A stretch of DNA of 64,000 nt from Rhodopseudomonas boonkerdii (lineage in GTDB: Bacteria > Pseudomonadota > Alphaproteobacteria > Rhizobiales > Xanthobacteraceae). The first letter of the stretch is position 1; each line of letters starts with the position of its first letter. The position numbers and the translations under genes were made by a program. A model generated the notes under the pieces. The model was given only the letters and a program-made list of their open reading frames with translations, did no database searches and was not told where the DNA came from. The stretch is from NCBI RefSeq assembly GCF_021184025.1, contig NZ_CP036537.1:1240001-1304000 (forward strand). Reading direction: 5' to 3'. This document shows positions 1-8,173 of this stretch, piece by piece.

Positions 1-255
1 ACCGGCGATCTCGAGGCCCATGGCAAGGTGGACGTGTTCGCCAACCTGCTGGAATCGGACATCGAGCGTCTGCACATTCTGATCTCGCGTCACGCAAAAT
101 ATGCGGGCTCGAAGAAGGCGCAGACGATTCTCGCCGACTGGAAGACCTGGCTGCCGAAATTCCGCAAGGTCATGCCGGTCGAGTATCGCCGCGCTCTCAA
201 AGAGATGAAAGCGAAAGCCGCCGACGCCGAACCGAAGATCGCGATCGGCGCGTAA
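1..255 (+). CDS. gltB: Glutamate synthase large subunit, C-terminal end (partial)
   Basis: Only the last 84 codons are in the window, read in frame from base 1 to a TAA stop. The residues (T-G-D-L-E-A-H-G..., then a Lys/Arg-rich tail with DWKTWLPKFRKVMPVEYRRA) match the C-terminus of the NADPH-dependent glutamate synthase alpha chain, which makes glutamate from glutamine and 2-oxoglutarate. The small-subunit gene gltD follows 137 bases downstream on the same strand, which supports the assignment. A palindromic repeat lies in the gap, so co-transcription is likely but not shown. Start and catalytic domains are outside the window. Confidence 0.9.
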   Translation, partial: TGDLEAHGKVDVFANLLESDIERLHILISRHAKYAGSKKAQTILADWKTWLPKFRKVMPVEYRRALKEMKAKAADAEPKIAIGA

Positions 256-263
256 ACACCAAG

Positions 264-359
264 GCCCCTCATGGTGAGGAGGCGCGCAGCGCCGTCGCGA
301 ACCATGAGGGTACCGCGCTCATCCTTCGAGACGCGCTGTGCGCTCCTCAGGATGAGGTC
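264..359. repeat. Intergenic palindromic repeat, family A (copy 1)
   Basis: Two linked hairpin units fill the gltB-gltD gap. The first has arms around CCTCATGGTGAGGA and TCGAACCATGAGG; the second has arms around ATCCTTCGAGACGCG and GCTCCTCAGGATGAGG. The same two units recur at 42455-42564, 52164-52269 and 62450-62566, and one unit recurs at 59014-59064. It is non-coding and always between genes, so it behaves like a REP/BIME-type element. Confidence 0.85.
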
Positions 360-392
360 CGAGTTAGAATTCTCGCTTAAGGCGTCACGTTA

Positions 393-1850
393 ATGGGCAA
401 GATCACCGGTTTTCTCGAAATCGAACGTCACGATCGCAAGTATGCGCCGGTCGCGGAGCGGCTGAAGAACTACAATGAGTTCGTGATCCCGCTTGGGGAC
501 AAGGATACGCAGAGCCAGGCAGCGCGCTGCATGAATTGCGGTATCCCCTATTGCCACGGCACAGGCTCGGTGCAGCCCGGCACGCCCGGCTGTCCGGTCA
601 ACAACCAGATTCCGGACTGGAACGACCTCGTCTATCAGGGCAATTGGGAAGAGGCCTCGCGCAATCTGCATTCGACCAACAACTTCCCGGAGTTCACCGG
701 TCGTATCTGTCCGGCGCCGTGCGAAGCGTCCTGCACGCTGAACATCGACGACAATCCGGTGACCATCAAGACGATCGAATGCGCCATCGTCGACAAGGCC
801 TGGGACAATGGCTGGCTGAAGCCGCAGGTCGCCACCGAGAAGACCGGTCGCAAGGTCGCCGTGATCGGCGCCGGCCCGGCCGGCATGGCCTGCGCGCAGC
901 AGCTGGCCCGCGCCGGCCACGAGGTCCATGTCTATGAGAAGTTCGCCAAGGCCGGCGGCCTGATGCGCTACGGCATTCCCGACTTCAAGATGGAGAAGGG
1001 GGTCATTGATCGCCGCGTCGAGCAGATGGTCGGCGAAGGCATCGTCTTCCACTACAACACGCCGGTGGGGGGCACGGCGCCGAACGCCGTCGATCCCGCC
1101 GAGTTGGTGAAGAGCTACGACGCCGTCGCCCTGACCGGCGGTGCCGAGCACGGCCGCGATCTGCCGATCCCGGGCCGTGAACTCGATGGCATTCATTTCG
1201 CCATGGATTTCCTGCCGCAGCAGAATCGCCGCGTCGGCAACGAGCCGCTCGGCGACGTGAAGGACATTCTGGCCGGCGGCAAGCATGTCGTCGTCATCGG
1301 CGGCGGCGACACCGGTTCGGACTGCATCGGCACCTCGCTGCGCCAGGGCGCATTGTCGGTGACCCAGCTCGAAATCATGCCCGCCCCGCCGGAGCGCGAG
1401 AACAAAGGTCTCACCTGGCCGAACTGGCCGCTGAAGATGCGTACCTCGTCCAGCCAGGCCGAAGGCGCCGAGCGTGAATTCGCCGTGCTGACCCAGAGCT
1501 TCGAGGGCAAGGATGGCAAGGTCACGCAGCTCAATTGCGTGCGGGTGGACGACAAGTTCAAGCCGATTCCCGGCAGCGAATTCGTCCTCAAGGCCGATCT
1601 CGTATTGCTCGCCATGGGCTTTGTGCATCCGGTGCACGAAGGCATGCTGAAGACCCTCGGGGTCGAGCTCGACCAGCGTGGCAATGTCCGCGCCGGCCTG
1701 ACCGACTTCGCGACGTCGCTGCCGAAGGTGTTCTCGGCCGGAGACATGCGCCGTGGCCAGTCGCTGGTGGTGTGGGCGATCCGTGAGGGCCGCCTGTGCG
1801 CCCGCGCGATCGACACCGCGCTGATGGGGACGACGACGCTGCCGCGTTGA
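393..1850 (+). CDS. gltD: Glutamate synthase small subunit
   Basis: This 485-residue protein is the beta chain of NADPH-glutamate synthase. It takes electrons from NADPH to FAD and passes them to the large subunit. Cysteines 46, 49, 54 and 67 and then 106, 110 and 114 lie in the N-terminal iron-sulfur region. A GAGPAG dinucleotide-binding motif (about residue 159) binds FAD and a GGGDTG motif (about 303) binds NADPH. The C-terminal SAGD segment completes the FAD site. Length is normal for the family. It follows gltB directly and is followed by a hairpin terminator at 1960-1990, so gltBD is probably one transcript. Confidence 0.95.
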   Translation: MGKITGFLEIERHDRKYAPVAERLKNYNEFVIPLGDKDTQSQAARCMNCGIPYCHGTGSVQPGTPGCPVNNQIPDWNDLVYQGNWEEASRNLHSTNNFPEFTGRICPAPCEASCTLNIDDNPVTIKTIECAIVDKAWDNGWLKPQVATEKTGRKVAVIGAGPAGMACAQQLARAGHEVHVYEKFAKAGGLMRYGIPDFKMEKGVIDRRVEQMVGEGIVFHYNTPVGGTAPNAVDPAELVKSYDAVALTGGAEHGRDLPIPGRELDGIHFAMDFLPQQNRRVGNEPLGDVKDILAGGKHVVVIGGGDTGSDCIGTSLRQGALSVTQLEIMPAPPERENKGLTWPNWPLKMRTSSSQAEGAEREFAVLTQSFEGKDGKVTQLNCVRVDDKFKPIPGSEFVLKADLVLLAMGFVHPVHEGMLKTLGVELDQRGNVRAGLTDFATSLPKVFSAGDMRRGQSLVVWAIREGRLCARAIDTALMGTTTLPR

Positions 1851-1854
1851 TGCG

Positions 1855-1940
1855 TAGGGCGGATGAGGTGAAGCCGTAATCCGCCGTTCTTCGCCACACG
1901 CCATCGGCCGGCGGATGACGCTTCGCTCATCCGCCCTACG
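1855..1940. repeat. Intergenic inverted repeat, family C (copy 1)
   Basis: A long imperfect palindrome starts with GTAGGGCGGATGAGG and ends with CTCATCCGCCCTAC, with inner arms around GTAATCCGCCG and CGGCGGATGACG. A second copy with the same arms lies at 49620-49712. It is non-coding and sits between gltD and its terminator. Confidence 0.8.
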
Positions 1941-1959
1941 ACTGAGCGAAATCACAGAA

Positions 1960-1990
1960 GCCTCGATGCGGTCGCATCGGGGCTTTCTCT
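1960..1990 (+). terminator. Rho-independent terminator after gltD
   Basis: An 11-bp stem (GCCTCGATGCG paired with CGCATCGGGGC, one G-T pair) with a short loop is followed by TTTCTCT. It lies downstream of gltD on the same strand. Confidence 0.65.
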
Positions 1991-2022
1991 ATGCTTCGCT
2001 GCGCACTCTCGCGATGAGCGCC

Positions 2023-2051
2023 AAAAAAACGCCCCGGATTGCTCCGGGGCG
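2023..2051 (-). terminator. Rho-independent terminator after the heat-shock gene
   Basis: Read on the minus strand, CGCCCCGGAG pairs with TCCGGGGCG and is followed by seven T residues. It lies just past the stop codon of the small heat-shock gene. Confidence 0.85.
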
Positions 2052-2097
2052 CTCGCAATGGATAGCTACACTTACTTACTTCACTAAACAGTCGCCT

Positions 2098-2574
2098 TTA
2101 CGCGGCGACTTTCTCGGCCGAGCCATCGACCACCTGCGGCGAGCTTACGGCGCCGGTGGAAATCGGGATGCTCCGCGGCTTCGCGGCTTCCGGGATCTCG
2201 CGGACGAGGTCCACATGGAGCAGGCCATTTTCGAGCGAGGCATTCCTGACCTGCACGAAGTCGGCGAGCTGGAAGGCACGTTCGAAGGCGCGGGCGGCAA
2301 TGCCGCGATAGAGCACTTCGGACTTGTTGCCGTTCTCGTTGGCGGCTTTCTCGCCCTTGATCGTCAGCGTATTTTCCTTCGCGACGATGGAAAGTTCATT
2401 CTGGGCAAAGCCGGAGACGGCGACGCTGATACGATACTCGTTCTCACCGGTACGTTCGATATTGTAGGGCGGATAGCCCGGCGCGCTGTCGCTGGTGCTC
2501 TGATCGAGCAGATTGAACAGGCGATCGAAGCCGACGGTGGAACGATAGAACGGGGTCAGATCATAGGTACGCAT
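2098..2574 (-). CDS. Small heat-shock protein (Hsp20/IbpA, class A)
   Basis: This 158-residue alpha-crystallin-type chaperone binds unfolding proteins in the cytoplasm and holds them for refolding by DnaK/ClpB. The start MRTYDLTPFYRSTVGFDRLF is typical of rhizobial class A Hsp20 proteins. The crystallin domain spans about residues 40-130, with the conserved A-x-x-L-E-N-G-L-L motif near its end. The chosen ATG (2572-2574) has GGAGGA about 10 bases upstream; an in-frame extension further upstream would run through the regulatory leader and is rejected. Upstream are a RpoH-type promoter and a ROSE-like RNA thermometer, and downstream a strong terminator, so it is a single-gene heat-shock unit. 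Confidence 0.92.
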   Translation of the reverse strand: MRTYDLTPFYRSTVGFDRLFNLLDQSTSDSAPGYPPYNIERTGENEYRISVAVSGFAQNELSIVAKENTLTIKGEKAANENGNKSEVLYRGIAARAFERAFQLADFVQVRNASLENGLLHVDLVREIPEAAKPRSIPISTGAVSSPQVVDGSAEKVAA

Positions 2575-2665
2575 AGGATAGTCCTCCATTGAGCGACTGT
2601 TTCGGTTACCCGCCCGCCAAACCGGGCCGGGCTCTCGTGTCATGCAGCCTAGAGAGGCCTGCATG
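2575..2665 (-). promoter_or_regulatory. ROSE-like RNA thermometer in the heat-shock leader
   Basis: The roughly 90-nt leader can form several hairpins, for example GCAGGCCT with AGGCTGC around a CTCT loop. Just before the gene it contains TCGCT followed by the GGAGGA Shine-Dalgarno sequence. U-(U/C)-G-C-U pairing with the ribosome site is the hallmark of ROSE elements, which block translation of rhizobial small heat-shock genes at normal temperature and melt on heating. Length, position and target gene class all agree. The fold was not computed. Confidence 0.7.
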
Positions 2666-2671
2666 AAGGTG

Positions 2672-2699
2672 ATATGGGAGGGGTGTTACGGCCTGCAAG
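2672..2699 (-). promoter_or_regulatory. RpoH (sigma-32) type promoter
   Basis: On the minus strand CTTGCAG and CCCATAT are separated by 14 bases, close to the heat-shock consensus CTTGAAA / CCCCATNT. It would start transcription near 2665, giving exactly the leader length expected for a ROSE element. Confidence 0.65.
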
Positions 2700-2771
2700 G
2701 GGCCCCAAAAGAATCTCGCCGAAATCCAGGAAGACCTTGAAAACTCGCCTCTTTTACCTAGCCGGTCCCGC

Positions 2772-3719
2772 ATGACGCTTGTCTCGATCCCTGCCAATCC
2801 GGTTCCCGAAGGCGCCACTTCCGGCATAATCAAGACGCCCGATGGGGTCGAGCTGCGCTTCGCGCGATGGGCGCCGCCGGCAGGTCACAAGGGTACGGTC
2901 TGTGTCTTCAGCGGCCGCGGTGAATTCATTGAAAAGTATTTCGAGACGGTGCGCGATCTGCGCGACCGCGGATTTGCGGTCGCGATGATCGACTGGCGGG
3001 GCCAGGGCCATTCGGCGCGGCAACTGCGCGATGCCCGCAAGGGCTATGTGCGCAGCTTCTCGGACTTCGAAATCGATGTCGAAGCCTTTGTGCAGCAGGT
3101 AGTCATGCCGGACTGCCCGCCGCCTTACTACGCGCTGGCGCATTCGATGGGGGGCGCGGTGATGCTGCGCGTGGCCCATGCGGGGAAGCGGTGGTTCGAT
3201 CGCATGGTGCTGTCGGCGCCGATGATCGATCTGCCGGGCCGCGCGACGTCGCTCCCGGCACGGTTGCTGCTGCGTGTCATGCGGTTCACTGGCCAGGGTG
3301 GCAACTACATTCCGGGCGGCAACGGCGAACTGGTCGGGACGACCTCCTTCCCGGACAACAAGCTGACATCGGACCCCGTGCGTTATGCGCGCAACGCTGC
3401 GATCCTGCAGGAAGATCCGGCGCTCGGCATCGGTTCGCCGACGATCGCCTGGGCAGACACCGCGATCCGCGCGATGCATGGATTCCGGGCGACGCGATAT
3501 CCGGCCGATATCCGCCAGCCGATCCTGATGCTGGCTGCGAGCCATGATCAGGTGGTTTCGACGCCAGCCATCGAGGAATTCGCCTATCATCTGCGGGCAG
3601 GATCGCATCTCGTCATCGCTGGTGCGCGGCACGAGATTTTGCAGGAGCAGGACCGCTACCGGCAGCAATTCTGGGCGGCCTTCGATGCCTTCGTGCCGGG
3701 GACGCCGTTATTTAAGTGA
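2772..3719 (+). CDS. Alpha/beta hydrolase, lysophospholipase-like (PldB type)
   Basis: A 315-residue serine hydrolase of the monoacylglycerol lipase/lysophospholipase L2 group. The oxyanion-side strand FSGRGE (about residue 47) and the DWRGQGHS block (74-81) precede the nucleophile elbow HSMGG with Ser125. The acid is probably the Asp in ASHDQ (about 263) and the base the His in GARHE (about 292). No signal peptide or membrane helix is visible, so it is probably cytoplasmic. It is preceded by the heat-shock promoter region on the opposite strand and followed by a palindromic repeat, so it appears monocistronic. The natural substrate is unknown. Confidence 0.85.
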   Translation: MTLVSIPANPVPEGATSGIIKTPDGVELRFARWAPPAGHKGTVCVFSGRGEFIEKYFETVRDLRDRGFAVAMIDWRGQGHSARQLRDARKGYVRSFSDFEIDVEAFVQQVVMPDCPPPYYALAHSMGGAVMLRVAHAGKRWFDRMVLSAPMIDLPGRATSLPARLLLRVMRFTGQGGNYIPGGNGELVGTTSFPDNKLTSDPVRYARNAAILQEDPALGIGSPTIAWADTAIRAMHGFRATRYPADIRQPILMLAASHDQVVSTPAIEEFAYHLRAGSHLVIAGARHEILQEQDRYRQQFWAAFDAFVPGTPLFK

Positions 3720-3727
3720 GCTATGTT

Positions 3728-3766
3728 TGTCATCACCCGCGAAAACGGGTGATCCAGTGGACGCCG
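3728..3766. repeat. Intergenic palindromic repeat, family B (short copy)
   Basis: GTCATCACCCGCGAAAACGGGTGATCCAGT forms a hairpin (ATCACCCG with CGGGTGAT). A longer version of the same element is at 46787-46893. Confidence 0.75.
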
Positions 3767-3804
3767 GCGACGACAAGTGAAGTGTAGTTCAAGGATCATC
3801 ATCA

Positions 3805-4443
3805 ATGTTCGGCATTCACGATATCTGGCTGTTCGTCCTTTCTGGTCTGCTACTCAACATCACGCCGGGGCCGGATACGGCTTACATCGTCGGGCGGAGC
3901 GTGCAGATCGGGTGGCGTGGCGGTGTCGCGGCGGCGCTGGGGATTTGCGCGGGATGTCTCGTCCATGTCTTTGCGGCGGCCATCGGGCTCTCGGCGCTGC
4001 TCGCGGCATCGTCGACGGCCTTCACCATCGTGAAATGGGTTGGCGCTGCCTATCTGCTCTATAGCGGCATTCAGATGTTGCGTTGGAAGACGCCGGAGAA
4101 TCCGCTTGCCTCATCTATCGAGAAGCCGGCGATACGGCTTGGCCATGTGTTCTGGCAAGGCGCTTTGACCAATGCGCTGAATCCAAAGGTCGCGCTGTTC
4201 TTCCTCGCATTCCTTCCGCAATTCGTGGACGCCGATGCGTCCCACAAAGCGCTGGCCTTCATGGCGCTTGGCATGATGTTCATCGGCACCGGCGCCATCT
4301 GGTGTCTGTTGGTCGCGGTGTTTGCCGCCCGTGCCGCACGACGTGTGCGACAGTCCGGCAAAGGACTGGTCTGGATCAACCGCGCCCTTGGCAGCGTGTT
4401 CATCTATCTCGGGATTCGCGTGGCATTGCTGGAGACCCGATAG
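3805..4443 (+). CDS. LysE/RhtB family amino-acid exporter
   Basis: A 212-residue integral membrane protein with about six hydrophobic segments. The N-terminal helix is followed by NITPGPDTAYIVGRS, the signature of the LysE/RhtB efflux family, and the second half contains a hydrophilic segment followed by NALNPKVALFFLAFLPQF, also typical. Members export amino acids or related small molecules by proton exchange. The substrate cannot be told from sequence. The gene converges on the TauE-type exporter with two bases between stops. Confidence 0.88.
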   Translation: MFGIHDIWLFVLSGLLLNITPGPDTAYIVGRSVQIGWRGGVAAALGICAGCLVHVFAAAIGLSALLAASSTAFTIVKWVGAAYLLYSGIQMLRWKTPENPLASSIEKPAIRLGHVFWQGALTNALNPKVALFFLAFLPQFVDADASHKALAFMALGMMFIGTGAIWCLLVAVFAARAARRVRQSGKGLVWINRALGSVFIYLGIRVALLETR

Positions 4444-4445
4444 CG

Positions 4446-5198
4446 TTACTTCATCACGGCCAGTGTCGCGCTGACGGCGAGATAGATGCCGAGCAGCAGC
4501 ATTGCGATCAGGAACCAGCGGCGGAATTGCTCCGGTGCCATGCGGTCACGCACTGCCTGGCCGAGAAACATGCCGGCGAAAGCGGTGATCATGGCGACGA
4601 TTCCGGGCACCGCGGTTGCCGCATTGAGCAGGCCGGCACTGGTGAGGTTAAAGGCCTGGGCCACCGTGGCGACGGTGAAGTAGAGACCGAGCGCCTGGAC
4701 GAGTTCGTTTTTCTCCATGCCGATGGATTGCATGAACGGCATCGAGGGGATGACCTGCACCCCCGTCGCAGCCGAGACGACGCCGGTGATCGCACCGACG
4801 ATGCCACCGACCCATTTTTCATCCTTGGGCGCGGTCCTGAACTGGAATTTGACCAGCGTTACGACGGCATAGATGACCAGCAACACGCCGAGCACGATCG
4901 CGCCGTATTTGGCGTAAGGCCCCGTCATCAGGCTTCCGCACAGCCAGATCGCGATCGCGGTGGTGAGCAGCAGCGGCCATAGCCGGTAGATGATATCGCG
5001 CAGATAGGGGCCGGCGAAGGTCTGCCAGATGTTGGTGACGATGGCCGGCACGATCACGATGGTGAGCGCCTGCACCGGCGTCATGGTGGTGGCGAGCAGG
5101 CCCATCGAAACCGTGGGCAAGCCGAGGCCGATGACACCTTTGACGAAACCGGCCAGGGCGAATACGGCGGCGATCAGAATGAGCAAGCTGTCGATCAT
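4446..5198 (-). CDS. TauE/SafE family sulfite/organosulfonate exporter
   Basis: A 250-residue inner-membrane protein of seven or eight helices. The N-terminal GFVKGVIGLGLPTVSMGLLA and the mid-protein GVVSAATGVQVIPSMPF repeat are the paired motifs of the TauE/SafE (DUF81) permeases, which move sulfite, sulfoacetate or similar anions outward. The ATG at 5196-5198 is chosen because it begins the first helix; two further in-frame ATGs lie 12 and 24 bases upstream. It is divergent from a LysR-type gene, so that regulator may control it. Substrate is inferred at family level only. Confidence 0.85.
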   Translation of the reverse strand: MIDSLLILIAAVFALAGFVKGVIGLGLPTVSMGLLATTMTPVQALTIVIVPAIVTNIWQTFAGPYLRDIIYRLWPLLLTTAIAIWLCGSLMTGPYAKYGAIVLGVLLVIYAVVTLVKFQFRTAPKDEKWVGGIVGAITGVVSAATGVQVIPSMPFMQSIGMEKNELVQALGLYFTVATVAQAFNLTSAGLLNAATAVPGIVAMITAFAGMFLGQAVRDRMAPEQFRRWFLIAMLLLGIYLAVSATLAVMK

Positions 5199-5288
5199 GG
5201 TGCGACACATTGACCGATCCACGTGAGCGGCACAATCTGGAGGTTATGGAGAATGCCTTCGTATCAGCCGAAGGCTGGGAGGCGGATG

Positions 5289-6182
5289 ATGCATTTCGAT
5301 CTGGTCGATCTCAGGCTGTTCGCCGCAGTGGTGGAGGCACGGAGCATTACCGGAGGCGCAGCGGCGGTTCATCTCGCGCTTGCCTCGGCAAGTGCGCGCA
5401 TTCAGGGCCTCGAAGCAGCCGCCGGCGTTGCTCTGCTTAAGCGCGGGCGACGTGGTGTGACGCTGACGGCGGCAGGAGAAAGCCTGCTCGGCCATGCTCG
5501 TGTGGTGCTGCATGACGTGGAAGCCTTGCGCAGCGATATGGCAGCCTATGCCAGCGGGGCCAAGGCCAGCATCGTCCTGCTCGCAAACACCGTCGGTTTG
5601 TCCGAGCATCTGCCAAAAGCGCTGGCTGCGTTTCTGCGGGAGCACCCGCAGGTCAGCCTTGAAGCCGAGGAGCGGGAAAGCGCCGATATCGCGCAGGCGA
5701 TCGCCGCGGGCAGCGCCGATCTCGGTTTCGCCGCCGAGCATACGCTGCCAGACACGCTGGACCGCTTCATTTTCAGCGAGGATCGGCTGGTGCTCGTGAC
5801 GGCGCCGCGGAGCGATCTGGCATCTCGCCGATCGATCGATTTTCGCGAGGTGGCCGATCGCGACTTCATCGGGCTCACCAATGCGACGGCGCTGCAGAAT
5901 CACATCGGCAAATATGCCGCCCGGCTGGGTGCGCGGCTGAGATATCGCGCCCAGATGCGCGATTTCGATGCCATGTGCCAGATGGCGGCGGCGCATGTGG
6001 GCATTGCCATCGTCCCGGAAGTGGCGGCGCGACGGTGTGCGAAATCGATGGCGATCACGCTGGTGCGAATCCGCGATGTCTGGGCCAATCGCAAGCTGGC
6101 GATCTGTTTTCGCGATCTGAAGGCGATGTCGCGCCCCGCGCAGCAACTGGTGGAGCATCTGCGAGCAGCGGCAAGGGGCTGA
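5289..6182 (+). CDS. LysR family transcriptional regulator
   Basis: A 297-residue DNA-binding protein. The first 60 residues carry the winged helix-turn-helix (DLVDLRLFAAVVEARSITGGAAAVHLALASASARI), and the rest is the periplasmic-binding-protein-like effector domain starting near residue 90. The ATG at 5289 has GGGAGG six bases upstream; another ATG is three bases earlier. It is divergent from the TauE-type exporter with 90 bases between, the usual layout for LysR regulators and their targets. The effector is unknown. Confidence 0.9.
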   Translation: MHFDLVDLRLFAAVVEARSITGGAAAVHLALASASARIQGLEAAAGVALLKRGRRGVTLTAAGESLLGHARVVLHDVEALRSDMAAYASGAKASIVLLANTVGLSEHLPKALAAFLREHPQVSLEAEERESADIAQAIAAGSADLGFAAEHTLPDTLDRFIFSEDRLVLVTAPRSDLASRRSIDFREVADRDFIGLTNATALQNHIGKYAARLGARLRYRAQMRDFDAMCQMAAAHVGIAIVPEVAARRCAKSMAITLVRIRDVWANRKLAICFRDLKAMSRPAQQLVEHLRAAARG

Positions 6183-6281
6183 GCTCACTCTGCCCTGATC
6201 CTGAGAGCCTGACTGATAATGCGGTCCGCAGTTTGGCGCTGCTGGTCGCTCAGGCTGAGTGCAACAGACGCTGTCTCTCCC

Positions 6282-6341
6282 GCCTGAACGCAGTTGCGTT
6301 CAGGCTGAGGTGAGGAGGCCTAGCGGCGCAATTGCGCCGCT
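6282..6341. terminator. Two perfect hairpins between convergent genes
   Basis: An 11-bp perfect inverted repeat (GCCTGAACGCA / TGCGTTCAGGC, 6282-6305) is followed by a perfect 20-base palindrome AGCGGCGCAATTGCGCCGCT (6322-6341). They lie between the ends of the LysR gene and hisN. Neither has a T-run, so termination is inferred from position. Confidence 0.4.
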
Positions 6342-6378
6342 GACAGCGCCGTCTCGAACCAGGGGGGTGTGGCTTCGC

Positions 6379-7161
6379 TCACCCATTCAGCAGCCTCATT
6401 GCGGCGTCATGCACGCGCGGGTCTCCGGCGGCGATGATCTTGCCACCGTTCTGGGCCGGCTTGCCGTCCCAGGTGGTGACTACACCACCGGCGCCGGTGA
6501 CGATGGGGATCAAGGCGGCGATGTCATACGGCTTCAACTCGGTCTCGATGACGAGGTCGAGATGGCCGGCGGCCAGCATGCAATAGGAGTAGCAGTCGCC
6601 GCCATAACGCGTGAGGCGGACATGTTTTTCGACGCCCTGGAAGACGGCGCGGTCGGTCTCGTTCATCAGCAGCGGGCTGGTGGTGAACAGCACGGCCTTC
6701 TCCAGCGACTCGCAGCGGCGAACGGCCAGTTTGCGGGTGCTGCCATTGGCGCCCTGGTAGCGCGCCGAACCGTTGTCGCCGGAAAAGCGCTCGCCGATAT
6801 AGGGCTGGTGCATCATGCCATAGACCGGTGTGCCCTTATGCAGCAGCGCGATCAGGGTGCCCCAGGTCGGAAAGCCCGAAATGAAGGACTTGGTGCCGTC
6901 GATGGGATCGAGCACCCAAACATAGTCGGCATCCGCGCGCTCGATGCCGAATTCCTCGCCGACGATGCCATGCTGCGGGAAGCTCTGCTTGATCAGGCGG
7001 CGCATCACCGCCTCGGCGCCGCGATCGGCCTCGGTCACCGGGTCGAAATCCCGCGTGTTCTTGTTGTCGATGCTCAGTGAGGTTCGAAAGAAGGGCAAGA
7101 TGGTCTCACCGGCCGCGGTGGCGAGACGGCCGATGAAGGCAGTGAAATCGATGACCGTCAC
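6379..7161 (-). CDS. hisN: Histidinol-phosphatase, inositol-monophosphatase family
   Basis: A 260-residue Mg-dependent phosphatase. Glu69 in the GEE motif, then WVLDPIDGT with Asp85 and Asp88, form the metal site, and GGDCYSYCMLAAGHLDLVIE is the C-terminal signature. In this group of bacteria the closest type (with VTEADRGAE and SFISGFPTW) is the HisN enzyme that dephosphorylates L-histidinol phosphate in histidine synthesis. A general inositol-phosphatase (SuhB) role cannot be excluded from sequence. It stands alone; the other his genes are not nearby. An MmgR/suhB-type sRNA gene is found in the upstream intergenic region. Confidence 0.85.
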   Translation of the reverse strand: MTVIDFTAFIGRLATAAGETILPFFRTSLSIDNKNTRDFDPVTEADRGAEAVMRRLIKQSFPQHGIVGEEFGIERADADYVWVLDPIDGTKSFISGFPTWGTLIALLHKGTPVYGMMHQPYIGERFSGDNGSARYQGANGSTRKLAVRRCESLEKAVLFTTSPLLMNETDRAVFQGVEKHVRLTRYGGDCYSYCMLAAGHLDLVIETELKPYDIAALIPIVTGAGGVVTTWDGKPAQNGGKIIAAGDPRVHDAAMRLLNG

Positions 7162-7502
7162 GATGGGAATCCTCTACGGCGGAGAAGCGTGGTCTAGCTG
7201 CCAATCTATATAGCGGCTTGTATCCGGCTGCATATGAGGCCGGCTTGTTTGCCCACCGCTCTTGCTCCTGCGCAGACTGCGCAGATGTATTTATGCGCAC
7301 TCCGCGCAATTCAATCGGAAGGGATTTGTGAGCGCAAGAACTGGAATTTTGCGGATAAGAATGAATTTTTATTCATTTATGAAAATGGGTCAAAACAGCT
7401 GACCTTTTTCAAGTGTTTGTTTTTGCAGTATTTATTTTTGACAAGCATGCTGCACCGACCAAAGCGCCTTGCAATTTTTGCATGAGAAAATGCCGGAAAA
7501 CC
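7162..7502. other. AT-rich intergenic region upstream of hisN
   Basis: No credible gene is seen. The stretch is markedly AT-rich for this genome, especially 7340-7450. It holds a tandem nine-base repeat CTGCGCAGA (7268-7285) and a perfect short inverted repeat ATGAAT-TTTT-ATTCAT (7361-7376). It should contain the hisN promoter on the minus strand and upstream control sequence for the sRNA on the plus strand. Confidence 0.5.
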
Positions 7503-7532
7503 CTTGCACTTCGCGGCCCGAGAATGCATATT
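7503..7532 (+). promoter_or_regulatory. Sigma-70-type promoter of the MmgR-like sRNA
   Basis: CTTGCA (7503-7508) and CATATT (7527-7532) are separated by 18 bases and would start transcription near 7540, immediately before the first hairpin of the predicted RNA. Confidence 0.55.
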
Positions 7533-7539
7533 GTTGCGG

Positions 7540-7626
7540 TGCGGTAGCGCCTTGCGCTATCGCTGCCCTCCTTGGGCGTTTCCTCCCTAGACTTGGGCCG
7601 CTTGCTTTCGCAAGTGGCCCTTTTTT
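7540..7626 (+). ncRNA. mmgR: MmgR/suhB-type (alpha-r8) small RNA
   Basis: The predicted RNA of about 87 nt starts with a hairpin (GCGGTAGCGC with GCGCTATCGCTGC). It then has a single-stranded TTTCCTCCCT tract (7579-7588), which is complementary to Shine-Dalgarno sequences. It ends in a strong terminator, GGGCCGCTTGC paired with GCAAGTGGCCC and followed by six T. No protein gene precedes the terminator on this strand. The CU-rich tract followed by that terminator is what I recall for the alphaproteobacterial suhB/MmgR family, studied in Sinorhizobium for its effect on polyhydroxybutyrate granules. The gene next door is an inositol-monophosphatase homologue, matching the family's original name. 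A covariance-model search would settle it. Confidence 0.72.
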
Positions 7627-7823
7627 CTTGTCTATGGAGTTTTGCAAGACGCGCGGCAATCGGCCAGCAATCTTGTTTATGCCCTCACATCCTTCGCGAG
7701 CTCAGCCGACAGCTGCTGGCATCTGCTGCGACCGGTGCTATTCGCCTGGCTCAGCGGGCGTAGAATTGAGGCGGGCAGATCGCTCTGGCTGAGAGCCGGA
7801 GCCGATCGGAAGCGCGGCGTGAT

Positions 7824-7997
7824 TTACTTCAGCGAGCTGTTGAGGTCGGTGAACTTCGTATTCAGGTTGGTGCCGAGGCCGTTAACGACGGCGATGATGG
7901 CGAGCGCGATGCCGGCGGCGATAAGACCGTATTCGATGGCTGTGGCGCCTCTCTCGTCCTTCACGAACTTCATGAAAACATTCGTCATTCTGGTCAT
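7824..7997 (-). CDS. Flp-type (type IVb) pilin, small
   Basis: A 57-residue protein. It starts MTRMTNVFMKFVKDERG, followed by ATAIEYGLIAAGIALAII, a hydrophobic helix, and a short polar tail ending NSSLK. Cleavage after Gly17 with Glu at +5 followed by Tyr is the Flp/TadF prepilin signature. Such pilins are processed by a TadV-like peptidase and assembled by the Tad secretion machine for attachment. No tad or cpa genes are in the window, so this is an isolated pilin copy. ATG at 7995-7997 is chosen; a second ATG is three codons later. The ribosome site is weak. Confidence 0.85.
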   Translation of the reverse strand: MTRMTNVFMKFVKDERGATAIEYGLIAAGIALAIIAVVNGLGTNLNTKFTDLNSSLK

Positions 7998-8173
7998 TTT
8001 CTCTGCCCAATGTTGCTACGGCCCAAAGCCGTTGCGATCAAATGGCGGTCCGAAATCTAAGGTTGTGTGAATCGTTGCGATGAAATCGTGCGCTATCGCG
8101 CTATCTGCATCATTTGTCGCAGGCAACCCGTTCGTATCCTGGGCCCGGATATGGCCGGGGGCGCAGTTGCGGA

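Noticed and set aside
390..1955. A 521-codon open frame on the minus strand opposite gltD
   Set aside because: It is the antisense shadow of gltD in high-GC DNA; composition is Arg/His-rich with no family resemblance. The same applies to long frames opposite the chemoreceptors, the MFS gene and ispB.
7642..8070. A 142-codon plus-strand frame after the sRNA
   Set aside because: It overlaps the Flp pilin gene on the other strand, has no ribosome site and no recognisable domain.
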